From NCBI GenBank assembly GCA_963783175.1, contig CAWANG010000033.1, forward strand, positions 43,392-107,391: a stretch of DNA of 64,000 nt, in the 5' to 3' direction. Position numbers and translations under genes: made by a program. This document shows, piece after piece, positions 36,192 through 47,681 of the stretch (position 1 is its first letter; the number at the start of each line of letters is the position of its first letter). Origin of the DNA: Roseiarcus sp963783175. Lineage in GTDB: Bacteria; Pseudomonadota; Alphaproteobacteria; Rhizobiales; Beijerinckiaceae. The notes under the pieces were generated by a model. The model saw only the letters and a list, made by a program, of their open reading frames with translations. It was not told where the DNA came from and ran no database searches.

Positions 36192-36671
36192 GTGGTCGCG
36201 ACCTCAACGTCAACGGACCTGACCGGGATGCCGCGCATACGCCAAGTCGATATCGTCGATGACGAAGCCTGTGTCCGGGAGTCGTTGGCCTTCCTTCTCG
36301 CGACCGCCCAGATCGCGTCGAGAAAGTTTGCCTCCGCGGAAGAATATCTGGCGTCCGTGTCGCTCGGCGAGTCCGGTTGTGTCATTCTCGACAAGCAACT
36401 TCCCGGCCTGAGCGGCCTGGACTTGCTCAAGCAAATCGCGACTGCGGCCGGCGACGCGGCAGTCATCCTCATAACCGCACAAGCCGACATGCGGACCGCG
36501 GTTTCGGCGATGAAATGCGGGGCTTTCCAGTTTGTCGGGAAGCCGCTCGACCCCGAGGCGCTGCTGCTCACGGTTGAAAAGGCGCTGGCGAGACCGGAAA
36601 GATCCGTGGTCGCCAGACCCCTGTCCACCGGCTCACGGACGTTGGAAGTTCCTCACCCAACGCGAGCTTGA
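36192..36671 (+). CDS. FixJ/NarL-type response regulator, receiver only (DNA-binding domain decayed)
   Basis: The 159-residue frame carries an intact receiver: DIVDDEACVRESLAFLL (acidic pocket), phospho-acceptor Asp in CVILDKQLPGLSG, ITAQADMRTAV and FVGKPLDPEALL with the conserved lysine. After residue ~145 the frame is lost. The start of a LuxR-type helix-turn-helix (LTQRELEIFAL) can be read in another frame at 36653–36690, but later positions carry deletions and the module is not reconstructable. The start is GTG 36192 (GGAGG 4 bases upstream); ATG 36228 is an alternative. It is a close paralogue of 37104–37753. Confidence 0.75.
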   Translation: MVATSTSTDLTGMPRIRQVDIVDDEACVRESLAFLLATAQIASRKFASAEEYLASVSLGESGCVILDKQLPGLSGLDLLKQIATAAGDAAVILITAQADMRTAVSAMKCGAFQFVGKPLDPEALLLTVEKALARPERSVVARPLSTGSRTLEVPHPTRA

Positions 36672-37103
36672 AATCTTCGCGCTCACGGGTCTGCCAGCAA
36701 AGCCTTGGCCGCTAATCGGCGCGCCATGGGGCACCCGTCATGCATAAGATGCAGCCCGCATTTTTCATTTCGTGCGGGCGGCTGCCCCCGCTGTCGGCCA
36801 ACACCATGATACATAGGTAGTTGCCGCCATTTTCGTGTGTGGCGCGACTCTGTACACGCCAAGGCTGAGCCTACAAAATCCTCGGGAGCGAATCGATGTC
36901 CGACGCGGCAACTCTAAGGGTTGCCCTTATCCTCTTTGTATATTAAAGGGGTCCGAAAACTCTGCACCGCCACGCTCGACAAAGGGGCCGCTCGCGATTG
37001 CGCGGTGCGCCAATACGGTTGGTGTGGGCCGCGGCCGCGCAAGCGGGCGCAATGGACCGGCATTTCGCCGGGTGGTCTAGATGGCTAAGGGCTGGATTAT
37101 GCG
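36672..37103. other. Decayed helix-turn-helix remnant and intergenic DNA
   Basis: The first ~110 bases align by eye with the helix-turn-helix part of the second receiver gene (GLPAKPWPLIGA against GLPTKLIASRLG; ATGCATAAGATGC against ATGCACAAATTGC) but carry indels. A copy of the TAGGTA-TTGCC-CCA motif is near 36812–36835. The rest (36840–37100) shows no gene. The second receiver's promoter must lie here. Confidence 0.5.
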
Positions 37104-37753
37104 ATGGACCTAGAGGCGACGCCGTATAGAGGCCAGGTCGATATCGTCGAAGACGACGCCGCAGTGCGCGAGTCGCTGACCCTTCTTTTGTCGACCGCCC
37201 AGATCGCGTGGCGGACGTTTGCCTCAGCGGAAGACTATCTCACGTCCGTGCCGCTCGACGAGTCCACGTGCGTTATTATCGACTACAAGCTTCCTGGCCT
37301 GAGCGGCATGGACCTGCTCAAGCGAATTGCGGCTGCGGCCGGCGACGCTGCGGTCATTGTGATAACCGGACACGCTGACGTGCCGACCGCGGTTTGCGCG
37401 ATGAAAAGCGGCGCATTTCACTTCGTTGAGAAGCCGCTCGACCCAGAGGCGCTGCTGCTCACGGTCAAGGAGGCGTTGGCCAGAACCGGAGAGGTCCGCG
37501 AACGCCAAACCCAAGTCCAGGAGTTCGCGAGCCGGCGCGCGTTGCTCACTGACCGCGAGCAGAAGTTTTCGCTTTGATGGTCGAGGGTCTGCCGACGAAG
37601 CTTATTGCGAGCCGATTGGGAATTACCGCGCGAACCACGGAGCACCATCGGGCGGCCGTTATGCACAAATTGCGGGCTCGCACCAGTTCTCATCTTGTGC
37701 GGATGGCCCTCGGCGCTAGTGCGGCGGATCCCGGCCAGGGCCCTGAGACCTAG
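37104..37753 (+). pseudogene. FixJ/NarL-type response regulator, frameshifted before the HTH
   Basis: The receiver (residues ~1–125) is intact: DIVEDDAAVRESLTLLL, acceptor Asp in CVIIDYKLPGLSG, ITGHADVPTAV and FVEKPLDPEALL. A one-base slip near 37560–37567, in a TTTTC context, ends the frame at 37577. In the other phase LuxR-type sequence follows directly (FALMVEGLPTKLIASRLGI, ARTTEHHRAAVMHKLRA) to a TAG at 37751–37753. Corrected length is about 216 residues, standard for a FixJ/TodT-type regulator. It is the tandem paralogue of the gene at 36192; the MASE1 kinase upstream is the likely partner. Confidence 0.8.
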
Positions 37754-37982
37754 ATGGTTTCCTGCATTCTCGCAATCATCACGAATGTTTGACGTCGTGG
37801 GCTAGGCCCACCGATCCTCGGAAACGCCGAGCAATCGCAGACGTCTATCAGGCCTAGTCATGCCGAATATGAACCCACGCGCTCGCGATCGCCGGGACGC
37901 GGGTTGATCGTTCCCTGACCGAGCGAGCCCCGGGAATGTCTGCTAGACTGCGGCATACGCACAGCAGGTCGAGTCTACGCCG

Positions 37983-39083
37983 ATGCCTCTTCCCCGCGCG
38001 TCAGGCCCGTTCCGGATCATTTTCTGGGCCACCGTGGTCGGGGCGGCAGTGGGCGGGGTCTATTCGCAGACGCACGTCATTGAAAGCGGCGCCCCTGCGT
38101 TGGCCCTTTATGGCGTTCCCCGGGGCGTCCTTAGCGGCGCGGTCACCGCTGGCGTTTTGAGCACCCTCGAGAGCCTGGTTCTCAGCGGCGAACTCGGGGC
38201 GCCGCTTCGTCGCGCCCCGTTTCCGGTCCATGTGGCGGTCAGAGACTCTCATCTATCTCGCGGTCATCCTGTTTGCGCTCAAGCTTGGGGGCGCCTCTTT
38301 CCATCGCCGGGCGAGCGCGGCATTGAAAGCAGGGACGTGCTGTTCTCGCTCGCCGCCTCGTTCGTGTTCGTCTTCATTCTCGACGTGAACACCTTGCTCG
38401 GGCAGAACGTGCTCATCAACTTCATCATCGGCCGCTATTATGCGCCACGGCTCGAATCGAGGGTGTTCCTCTTCCTCGATATGGAGGGCTCGACGGGATT
38501 GGCCGAGCGCCTCGGCCCGCTCGCCTTCCACCGCCTGGTCAACCGCTTCGTCCGCGATCTCACCCAGCCGATCGTCGCCGCACGCGGCGAGATTCACACC
38601 TATGTCGGCGATGAATTGATCGCGACCTGGAGGCTGAAAGATGGAATCAGCAAGGCCCGCTGCGTCGTGGCCTGTTTCGCGGCCATCGACCGGCTGGCGC
38701 GAGCGGCGCCCGAATACCGCCGCGAATTCGGCGCCGCGATCAATGTCCGCGCCGGGCTTCATTGCGGTCCGGTGGTGACCGGCGAGATGGGGTCGGTGAA
38801 GAAGGAGATCGTTTTCCTCGGCGACACCGTCAACACCGCGGCCCGCATCCAGGATCTCTGCCGCCAGACCGGCGATCGCGTTCTCGCCTCGGCCGATCTG
38901 ATCGATCGCCTCGAGCTACCGCCCGGCGTCGCGAAACGCTCGCTTGGCGACCTCAGGCTGCGCGGCAAGGGCGCGGACCTTTCGCTTTACGCGCTCACCG
39001 AGGCGCCCCAGCCCGCTCGCCGGGCCGAGGCCCCCGTCAGCCGCGACGCGGCGTCCGAAGAAACGCACATCGCCCTATCGTGA
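37983..39083 (+). CDS. Class III adenylate/guanylate cyclase, membrane-anchored
   Basis: The 366-residue product has hydrophobic N-terminal segments and a C-terminal cyclase catalytic domain. Metal aspartates are in FLFLDMEGST and YVGDELIATW; the substrate-recognition Lys lies in VKKEIVFLGD and the transition-state Asn/Arg in NTAARIQ. Residues ~86–117 (38241–38333) look wrong: in another phase they read LIYLAVILFALKLGG, the transmembrane segment expected in this family. A one-base insertion near 38241 and a compensating deletion near 38332 would explain this. The catalytic domain is unaffected. Confidence 0.85.
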   Translation: MPLPRASGPFRIIFWATVVGAAVGGVYSQTHVIESGAPALALYGVPRGVLSGAVTAGVLSTLESLVLSGELGAPLRRAPFPVHVAVRDSHLSRGHPVCAQAWGRLFPSPGERGIESRDVLFSLAASFVFVFILDVNTLLGQNVLINFIIGRYYAPRLESRVFLFLDMEGSTGLAERLGPLAFHRLVNRFVRDLTQPIVAARGEIHTYVGDELIATWRLKDGISKARCVVACFAAIDRLARAAPEYRREFGAAINVRAGLHCGPVVTGEMGSVKKEIVFLGDTVNTAARIQDLCRQTGDRVLASADLIDRLELPPGVAKRSLGDLRLRGKGADLSLYALTEAPQPARRAEAPVSRDAASEETHIALS

Positions 39084-39188
39084 GCGCGATTCTGCGTGGA
39101 TGCGCCGATATCTCCATGAAGGAAGAGTGACACGCATTTGTCGCGGCGATCGCTTTCGCGGTATAAGCCTTCGCGAAAGCGAGCGAAC

Positions 39189-40362
39189 ATGCTGTCGCGA
39201 AGCACGGTGATTTGGGTCGGAGGAGCCGCGGCGTCGACGGTTGTGGCCGCAGGGGCGGTGGCAGGCGCGCTGCTCTGGACCCATCCGAGCTTCCTCTGGC
39301 CGAGCCCTGCCGCGACCCAGGTCAGGGCTAACGCCCCCGAGCCGCAACCGCCGAGCGTTCCTCCGGCTGCGCCCGCTGACGAGGCCGCCGCGCCGGCCGC
39401 AAAGGCCTCGTCGCCTGCCAGTCAGGCCGCGATCGAGGCAGGCGCCGCGCCGCTCAAGCCGGCCTTCGACGTGGTGAGCGTCGAGCCAACGGGCGAAGCG
39501 GTCATCGCCGGCCGCGCCGCGCCGAACGCCAAGGTCGAACTGCGCGACGCCGGCAAGACGGTCGCCGAGTCCACGGCCGACGAACTCGGGCCAATTTGTC
39601 ATCATCCCGCCCGCCTTCGCCCCAGGCGAACACAGTCTCTCGTTGGCCGCGGGCGAGGGCAAGGCGGAGACGGAAACCTCCAACGTGGTCGCCATCTCGG
39701 TTCCCCAACAGGAAGCGAAGGCCGCCACGGCGGCGGCCGCGCCCTCCCCGCCTTCGCCCGCGGCCGCACAGCCCGCGCTGGCGATGCGGACCATCGCGAC
39801 GCCGACGCCAACGCCAGCCTCGCGCGTCGCCATCCAATCGGTTGAAGCGGACGCTGCGGGCGGTCTCGTCGCCAAAGGCTCGGCCGGGCCAAACGCGACC
39901 GTGCGCCTGTACCTCAACGGCGCCGATGTCGCCGACGCGAAGACTGGATCGGACGGCCGCTGGTCGCTGACAATCAAGCACGGCATGGCGCCTGGCGGCT
40001 ACGTGATGCGCGCCGAAGAGATCAGCCCGGGCGATGCGTCGGTGGCGGCGAGCGCCAATACGCCGTTCGACTATCCTGCGCCGCCAGCCTCCGTCGGGGC
40101 GCCCGCGCCGGCGACCGCCGCGCCCGTCGCCGCCGCAAGCGCGGGACAACCGCAGGCGCCGTCCGCCGACGTGGTTATCGACACGGTCCAGACCGCGCGG
40201 GTCGTAACCGGCCACACGTTATGGGCGCTCAGCCAAAACTATTACGGCGATCCGACCCGCTACCCGGTGATCTACGAAGCAAACAAGTCGCAAATCCACA
40301 ACCCCAATCTCATCTATCCCGGCCAGGTCTTCGTCGTGCCGAAGTTCGAGCCAAGGCCCTAA
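39189..40362 (+). pseudogene. LysM-domain envelope protein with Ig-like segments, frameshifted
   Basis: The N-terminus is a membrane anchor or signal (MLSRSTVIWVGGAAASTVVA) and an Ala/Pro-rich linker. Two bacterial Ig-like units follow (VVSVEPTGEAVIAGRAAPNA and IQSVEADAAGGLVAKGSAGP), then a C-terminal LysM domain (GHTLWALSQNYYGDPTRYPV, then IYEANKSQIHNPNLIYPGQ), which binds peptidoglycan. A one-base slip near 39590 splits the first Ig-like unit; in the other phase it reads QFVIIPPAFAPGEHSL. Corrected length is about 390 residues. It lies between the two cyclase genes on the same strand. Confidence 0.82.
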
Positions 40363-40462
40363 GCGGCACGAACTTGTCGACGTCCAATCCAACGGAATGT
40401 CCGGCGGACTCTGGCGGCAGTTATCGGCTTGCGCGCTTAAGCGTCAGGAACGAAAGTCTCCC

Positions 40463-41749
40463 ATGCCCCTCGATGACACCGCCGAAGCGATCGCCCGGCT
40501 CCAGATCTCGACGTTCGACGATGCGCTCGGCCATCGCATCATCGGGACCCACATGTGGGCGGTGCGCGAAGGATTGCGCGGCGCCGACGCCCACGATCTG
40601 TTCGACGGCTATTGCCAGCGGCTGGTCGTCGACGGAACGCAGTTATGGCGGGCGCACACGGCGATGGAGACACTGCATCCGCAATGGAGCGGCTACGGCT
40701 ACACATGGCGTCGCGACCTCAACGCCATCGAGCCTGAGAATTATGTCCACGGCAGTCTCGAAGAGGCGGATTTTCTCGGCAGCCCTTTCAATCACCTCAT
40801 CGTCAGAGCCCAAGGCGGAGAGGGAAATCCGTCCATGCGCCGGCGCCTCGAACAGGACGACCAGCGTGACTTCCCGATTCTGGTAGATTTTTTTTCTGCC
40901 GGCGCAACGGACTACGTCGCCTACCTCTTCGCCTTCGGCAAGGACGGTGATCGCTCGCAGGGAACCGGCATCATCTATTCGTTCGTGAGCGACCGGAGAG
41001 GCGGCTTCAGCGACGACGATACGACCGTCATGCAGGCGACGCTGCCCGGGCTCTCGCTGGCGATGAAGTCGCACGCGGGCCACGTCATCGCCTCGGGACT
41101 TCTCGGGACCTATCTCGGCGAGGACGCCGGGCGGCGCGTCCACGCCGGCTCGATCATGCGCGGTTCGGTCGACAAGCTGCGCGCCGTGATCTGGTATGCC
41201 GACATTCGCGGCTTCACCCCGATCAGCGATTCGGCGTCCGGTCCAGTCGTCGTCGAACTGCTCAATGAGGTGTTCGAGGCGCTGACCGCCTCGCTTCGCC
41301 CGCGCGGCGGCCAGGTGCTCAAGTTCATCGGCGACGCCATGCTCGCCACCTTCTCCTTCGAAGAAGCGGACCGGGCGGAGACCTGCCGGCGCGCACTCGA
41401 CGCCGCAATCGAGGCGATGCGCAACATCGACGTTGTCAACAAGGCGCGCGAGGCGGCCGGGCTCCCGGTCGCCTCGGTGGATCTCGCCCTCCATCTCGGC
41501 GAGGTGCTGTACGGCAATGTCGGCGCAACCGACCGGCTCGACTTCACCGTCATCGGCCCGGCGGTCAACGAGGTCTCGCGCATCGAGGCATTGTGCGAAC
41601 CGCTAGGCCGGCCGGTTCTCGTCTCGGCCGAATTCGTCGCCGCAATCACTGGCGCCGACAGCCGCCTCGTCCCGCTCGGCCGCCACGCGTTGCGCGGCGT
41701 GAGGGAGGAGAAGGAGATTTTTGGTCTGGAATTGGCCGATGCGGGCTGA
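40463..41749 (+). CDS. Class III adenylate cyclase, soluble, with N-terminal sensor region
   Basis: The 428-residue product has a soluble N-terminal ~215-residue region (IIGTHMWAVREGLRGADAHD…, FGKDGDRSQGTGIIYSFVSD) found in alphaproteobacterial cyclases, and a catalytic domain beginning around residue 230. Metal aspartates are in WYADIRGFTP and KFIGDAMLATF; the TVIGPAVNEVSRIE segment carries the transition-state Asn and Arg. It makes cAMP (or cGMP) from the nucleoside triphosphate. The ATG at 40463 begins where family similarity begins; a longer frame from 40397 is less likely. Confidence 0.88.
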   Translation: MPLDDTAEAIARLQISTFDDALGHRIIGTHMWAVREGLRGADAHDLFDGYCQRLVVDGTQLWRAHTAMETLHPQWSGYGYTWRRDLNAIEPENYVHGSLEEADFLGSPFNHLIVRAQGGEGNPSMRRRLEQDDQRDFPILVDFFSAGATDYVAYLFAFGKDGDRSQGTGIIYSFVSDRRGGFSDDDTTVMQATLPGLSLAMKSHAGHVIASGLLGTYLGEDAGRRVHAGSIMRGSVDKLRAVIWYADIRGFTPISDSASGPVVVELLNEVFEALTASLRPRGGQVLKFIGDAMLATFSFEEADRAETCRRALDAAIEAMRNIDVVNKAREAAGLPVASVDLALHLGEVLYGNVGATDRLDFTVIGPAVNEVSRIEALCEPLGRPVLVSAEFVAAITGADSRLVPLGRHALRGVREEKEIFGLELADAG

Positions 41750-41796
41750 CGGCAGAGCCGCAGCGCGGTGACTGGGAAACTCGGTCCCGCCCGGCC

Positions 41797-42811
41797 TCAC
41801 CTGATCGGCGGGGCGTATTGCAGGCCGCCCTGGTTCCAGAGCGCATTCAAGCCGCGGCGGATCTTGATCGGCGAGCCCTGGCCCACGTTGCGCTCGAACA
41901 ATTCGCCGTAATTGCCGACGTGCTTGATGATGCGATAGGCCCAATCGTTGGTGAGGCCGAGCCCCTTGCCGAAATCGCCCTCGACGCCGAGCAGGCGGCG
42001 GATCGCCGGGTTATCGGATTTGAGCTTCTCGTCGACGTTGGCCTGGGTCACGCCGAGCTCCTCGGCGGTGATGAGCGCGTAATGCGTCCATTGCACGATC
42101 TGGAACCACTGGATGTCGTCCTTGCGCACCGAGGGGCCGAGCGGCTCCTTGGAGATGATCTCGGGCAGCACGATATGGTCGTCGGGAATCGACATCTTGA
42201 GCCGTTCGGAATAGAGGCCGGAAGCGTCGGTCGTATAGGCGTCGCAGCGGCCGGTATCGTAGGCCTTGGTCGCCTCGTCGTCGGTCGCGAAAACGACCGC
42301 TTCCAGTTTCATGTTGTTGGCGCGGAAATAGTCGGCGAGGTTGAGCTCGGTCGTCGTCCCTTGCTGGACGCAGACCGAGGCGCCGTCGAGTTTGAGCGCC
42401 GAATCGATCGCCGAGCTTCTTGCGCACCATGAACCCCTGCCCGTCGTAATAGTTGACGCCGGTGAAGAACATGCCGCCGGTCTGGCGCGACAGCGTCCAG
42501 GTGGTGTTGCGGATGAGAACGTCGATCTCGCCCGAGGCCAGGATCGTCGGCCTGTCCTTGGCGTTGATCGGCAGGAACTTGACCTTGGTCGGATCGTCGA
42601 AGATCGCCGCGGCGATGGCCCGGCACTCGTCGACGTCGAGGCCCTTGTAGACCCCCTGGTCGTCCGGCAAGCCGAAACCGGCGAGGCCCGGATTGGCGCC
42701 GCAGATCAATTGGCCGCGGGACTTGACCTGGTCGAGCGTGCCCGCGTTGGCGGAAAGAGCGGCCGCGGCGCCGAGCGCCGCCCCGGCGAGCCAAGCAACA
42801 AGCGATCGCAT
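41797..42811 (-). pseudogene. aapJ: AapJ-type general L-amino-acid ABC transporter substrate-binding protein, frameshifted
   Basis: The N-terminus is a signal peptide (SLVAWLAGAALGAAAALSAN) followed by LDQVKSRGQLICGANPGLAG, GLDVDECRAIAAAIF, NTTWTLSRQTGGMFFTGVNY, all AapJ/YhdW-like. Near 42418 a one-base slip moves the frame; the continuing phase reads AIDSALKLDGASVCVQQGTT, TTDASGLYSERLKMS and GVEGDFGKGLGLTNDWAY to the stop at 41797. Corrected length is about 338 residues. AapJ delivers amino acids to AapQMP, but none of those genes are adjacent, so this copy is an orphan. Confidence 0.88.
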
Positions 42812-42975
42812 GTGAATCTCCTCATTGACGCGAAACGATCCGGGCTCCCCCGTCCGAGACGGCTGGAGCCGTCCTCATTGTGGGCGCGGCCGATTGAAGT
42901 CAATCGGCTGCCATGGGCGGCCGAACCATGCTAGGCAACCGGCGAAAACGACGCCGCTGAGAGCACTTGCCCGCC

Positions 42976-44163
42976 ATGGCCAAGCTTACCGATGAAACGC
43001 GCGCATCCTTAAGGCGCCGCTCGCGCCTTGTCGCTCTCGGCCGGGACAGCGAGCTATCGCACGGCTTCGTCAATGTGCCGCCATTCCGCGGCTCGACCGT
43101 GCTCTATCCGGACGTCGAAACACTGAAGAAGGGCGCGCAGCGCTTCACCTATGGCCGGCGCGGCTCGCCGACCATGCAGGCTCTCGCGTCGGCCTGGACC
43201 GATCTCACCCGCGCTGCGGGAACCATGCTCGTTCCGTCCGGCATCGCCGCGATCACGTCAGCACTGATGGCGACGCTCAGCGCCGGCGATCACCTGCTCA
43301 TGAGCGACGCCGTTTATGGGCCCTCCCGCTTCCTCGCCAATACGACGCTGAAGCGCCTGGGGATCGAGACCGAGTATTACGACCCTCGTGTCGGCGCGGG
43401 GATTGAAGCGCTGATGCGCCCGAACACCACGACGATCTTCGCCGAGTCGCCGGGCTCGGAGACATTCGAGGTCCAGGACATCCCCGCCATCGCCGCAGCG
43501 GCGCACGCTCGCGGCGCTTGCCTGATTCTGGACAACACATGGGCGACGCCGCTCTTCTTCTCGCCGCACGAGCATGGGGTCGATATCGCGATCGAGGCGG
43601 GGACCAAATATCTCTCCGGGCACTCCGACCTGCTGCTGGGTCTCGTCTCCGCCAACGCGGACTGGTTCGAGCGGCTGCGCCGAAGCACCGAAACGCTGGG
43701 CATTCCGGCTGGCCCCGAGGACATGTTCCTCGCGTTGCGCGGCTTGCGCACGATGGATTTGCGACTCCGCGAGGCCGAACGGCAGGGACTGGCGCTGGCC
43801 ACATGGCTCAGCGCGCGGCCCGAAGTCTTGCGCGTCATCCACCCCGCCCTGCCCGATCATCCGGACCATCGCTTGTGGAAGCGCGACTTCTCCGGCTCTT
43901 CGGGCCTCTTTTCGGTCGTGCTGAAGCCTGTCTCGGACGCGGCGGTCGCCGCGTTGCTCGACGGCCTCGAGCTGTTCGGCCTCGGCTATTCATGGGCCGG
44001 ATTTGAAAGCCTCGCCGTTCCGTTCGACTGCACGTCCCGTCGCACCGCGACCCGCTTTGCGCCCGGCGGGCCAACGGTTCGTTTCAGCGTCGGCCTCGAG
44101 GACATCGAGGATTTGAAAGCGGACCTCGACCGGGGCTTTGCGCGGCTGAGGGCGACGGTGTGA
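42976..44163 (+). CDS. metC: Cystathionine beta-lyase
   Basis: The 395-residue PLP enzyme belongs to the Cys/Met-metabolism family: FTYGRRGSPTMQALASAWTD, GTMLVPSGIAAITSALMA, DNTWATPLFFSPHEHG and the PLP lysine in EAGTKYLSGHSDLLLG. The YGRRGSPT and WAGFESL segments match the MetC/beta-lyase subgroup rather than gamma-synthases. It releases homocysteine from cystathionine. The start is ATG 42976; the stop overlaps the GTG of the next gene by 4 bases, so the two are coupled. Confidence 0.93.
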   Translation: MAKLTDETRASLRRRSRLVALGRDSELSHGFVNVPPFRGSTVLYPDVETLKKGAQRFTYGRRGSPTMQALASAWTDLTRAAGTMLVPSGIAAITSALMATLSAGDHLLMSDAVYGPSRFLANTTLKRLGIETEYYDPRVGAGIEALMRPNTTTIFAESPGSETFEVQDIPAIAAAAHARGACLILDNTWATPLFFSPHEHGVDIAIEAGTKYLSGHSDLLLGLVSANADWFERLRRSTETLGIPAGPEDMFLALRGLRTMDLRLREAERQGLALATWLSARPEVLRVIHPALPDHPDHRLWKRDFSGSSGLFSVVLKPVSDAAVAALLDGLELFGLGYSWAGFESLAVPFDCTSRRTATRFAPGGPTVRFSVGLEDIEDLKADLDRGFARLRATV

Positions 44164-44619
44164 CTACTATCAAACAAGATTGCGCCTGCCGCTGCGGCGC
44201 TTCGCGCTTCACCGTCAACGGCGACCCGATCGGCCGCTTTTTCTGCCACTGCACGATATGCCAGAAGGTCTACCGGAAGCCTTACGCCGACGTCACGTAT
44301 TTCTGGGCCGAGGCGATTGCTCTGGCGGCCAACCAGCCCATCGAGTTTCGCCGCTATCGTCCGCCGCCTGCGTCGAGGCGCGGGACATGCGCGAAATGCG
44401 GCAACCCCGTCATCGGCTTCCTGCGCCTTGCGCCCGGTTTGACCCTGCTTTCGTCCCCTCGCAGAATTTCCGCGTCCGGCCGAGTTGCCCGCTCCTGATC
44501 GCCACATCTTCTACGACCGGCGCGTCGCCGACATCGCCGACTCGATTCCGAAGCTCGGCGGCTATTGGGCGAGTGAAGTTCATGTCACCCGGACTGTGTT
44601 TGCCAGCCTTCTTGGTTGA
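44160..44619 (+). pseudogene. GFA (glutathione-dependent formaldehyde-activating-like) zinc protein, twice frameshifted
   Basis: The first ~95 codons show the GFA/CENP-V zinc fold: CACRCGASRF, FFCHCTICQK and GTCAKCGNPVIG, all Cys ligands present. One slip near 44447 moves to a phase reading AFVPSQNF, and another near 44472 to PAELPAPDRHIFYDRRVADI, ending at a TGA at 44617. As read the frame ends at 44496. Such proteins include S-(hydroxymethyl)glutathione synthase, but most are of unknown function. It overlaps the metC stop (GTGA). Confidence 0.8.
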
Positions 44620-44662
44620 CGACGCGCCGCCTGATTGAGCGTTCCCGAGAGACTTCCGAAAT

Positions 44663-45625
44663 ATGCGCAATTTCCTGATCGACACCGACACCGCCTCCGA
44701 CGACGCGGTCGCGATCATGATGGCGCTGGCCGACCCGGGCGTGCGAGTGCTGGGGCTGACGACTGTCGCCGGCAACGTCGGGCTCGAACAGGCGACCTCG
44801 AACGCGTCTTCTGACCGCCGAGATCTGCAATTCCGACATCCCCGTCTTCGCCGGGGCCGATCGTCCGCTGACCCGCGCGCATGAGCACGCGCATTGGTTT
44901 CATGGCAAGGACGGCCTTGGCGATCGCGGCTACCCGGCGCCGAAGCGCAAGCCCGAGCGCGAGCATGGCGTCGATGCGATCCTGCGCCTCGCGCGGGCCG
45001 AACCCGGCCTCACCCTGGTGACGCTCGGGCCCTTGACGAATATCGCGCTGGCGCTCGAGCGCGAGCCCGAACTTGCGGGCAGGATCGGCCGCTGCGTGAT
45101 CATGGGCGGCGCGCCGTGCTGCGAGGGCAATGTCACCCCGGCGGCGGAATACAACATCTGGGTCGATCCGGAGGCGGCGCGCGCCGTCTTCCGCTCGAAG
45201 CTCCCGATCGAGATGGTCGGCTGGCACGTCTCGCGCGGCCCATCGGTGCTGAGCGACGACGAAATCGCCTCGATCGAGGCGCTCGGCACGGCGAAGGCGA
45301 AATTCGCCATTGAAACAAACAGCCGCGCCCGCGAGGCCTATCGCGTCCAGACCGGCGAGCTTGGCCTCTCGCTCGCCGACCCGACTGCGATGGCGGTGGC
45401 GCTCGACCGCACGATTGGCCTCTCATGGTCGCGTCACCGGGTGGCGATCGAAACGATGAGCGAGCTCACTCGTGGGATGACCGTCGTCGACCGGCTCAAC
45501 GTCAGCGCCGACGCCAACAACGCCGGGGTCTGGCGCGCGGCCGCGGGCGAGCACGAAGGCGCCGACATCCTCTGGACCCTCGACTCGGGCCGGTTCAAGG
45601 CTATGCTGAAGGCCGCTCTGGCGGC

Positions 45626-45629
<4 letters not shown>
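44663..45629 (+). pseudogene. Inosine/uridine-preferring nucleoside hydrolase, frameshifted
   Basis: The N-terminus FLIDTDTASDDAVAIMMALA contains the DTDxxxDD calcium-binding motif of IU-nucleoside hydrolases. One base out of phase near 44805–44810 the frame is lost; it resumes with LLTAEICNSDIPVFAGAD, LVTLGPLTNIALALE and EYNIWVDPEAARAVF to 45629. Corrected length is about 320 residues. The enzyme splits ribonucleosides into base and ribose in salvage. The next gene overlaps its stop. Confidence 0.87.
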
Positions 45630-47679
<2,050 letters not shown>

Positions 47680-47681
47680 CG

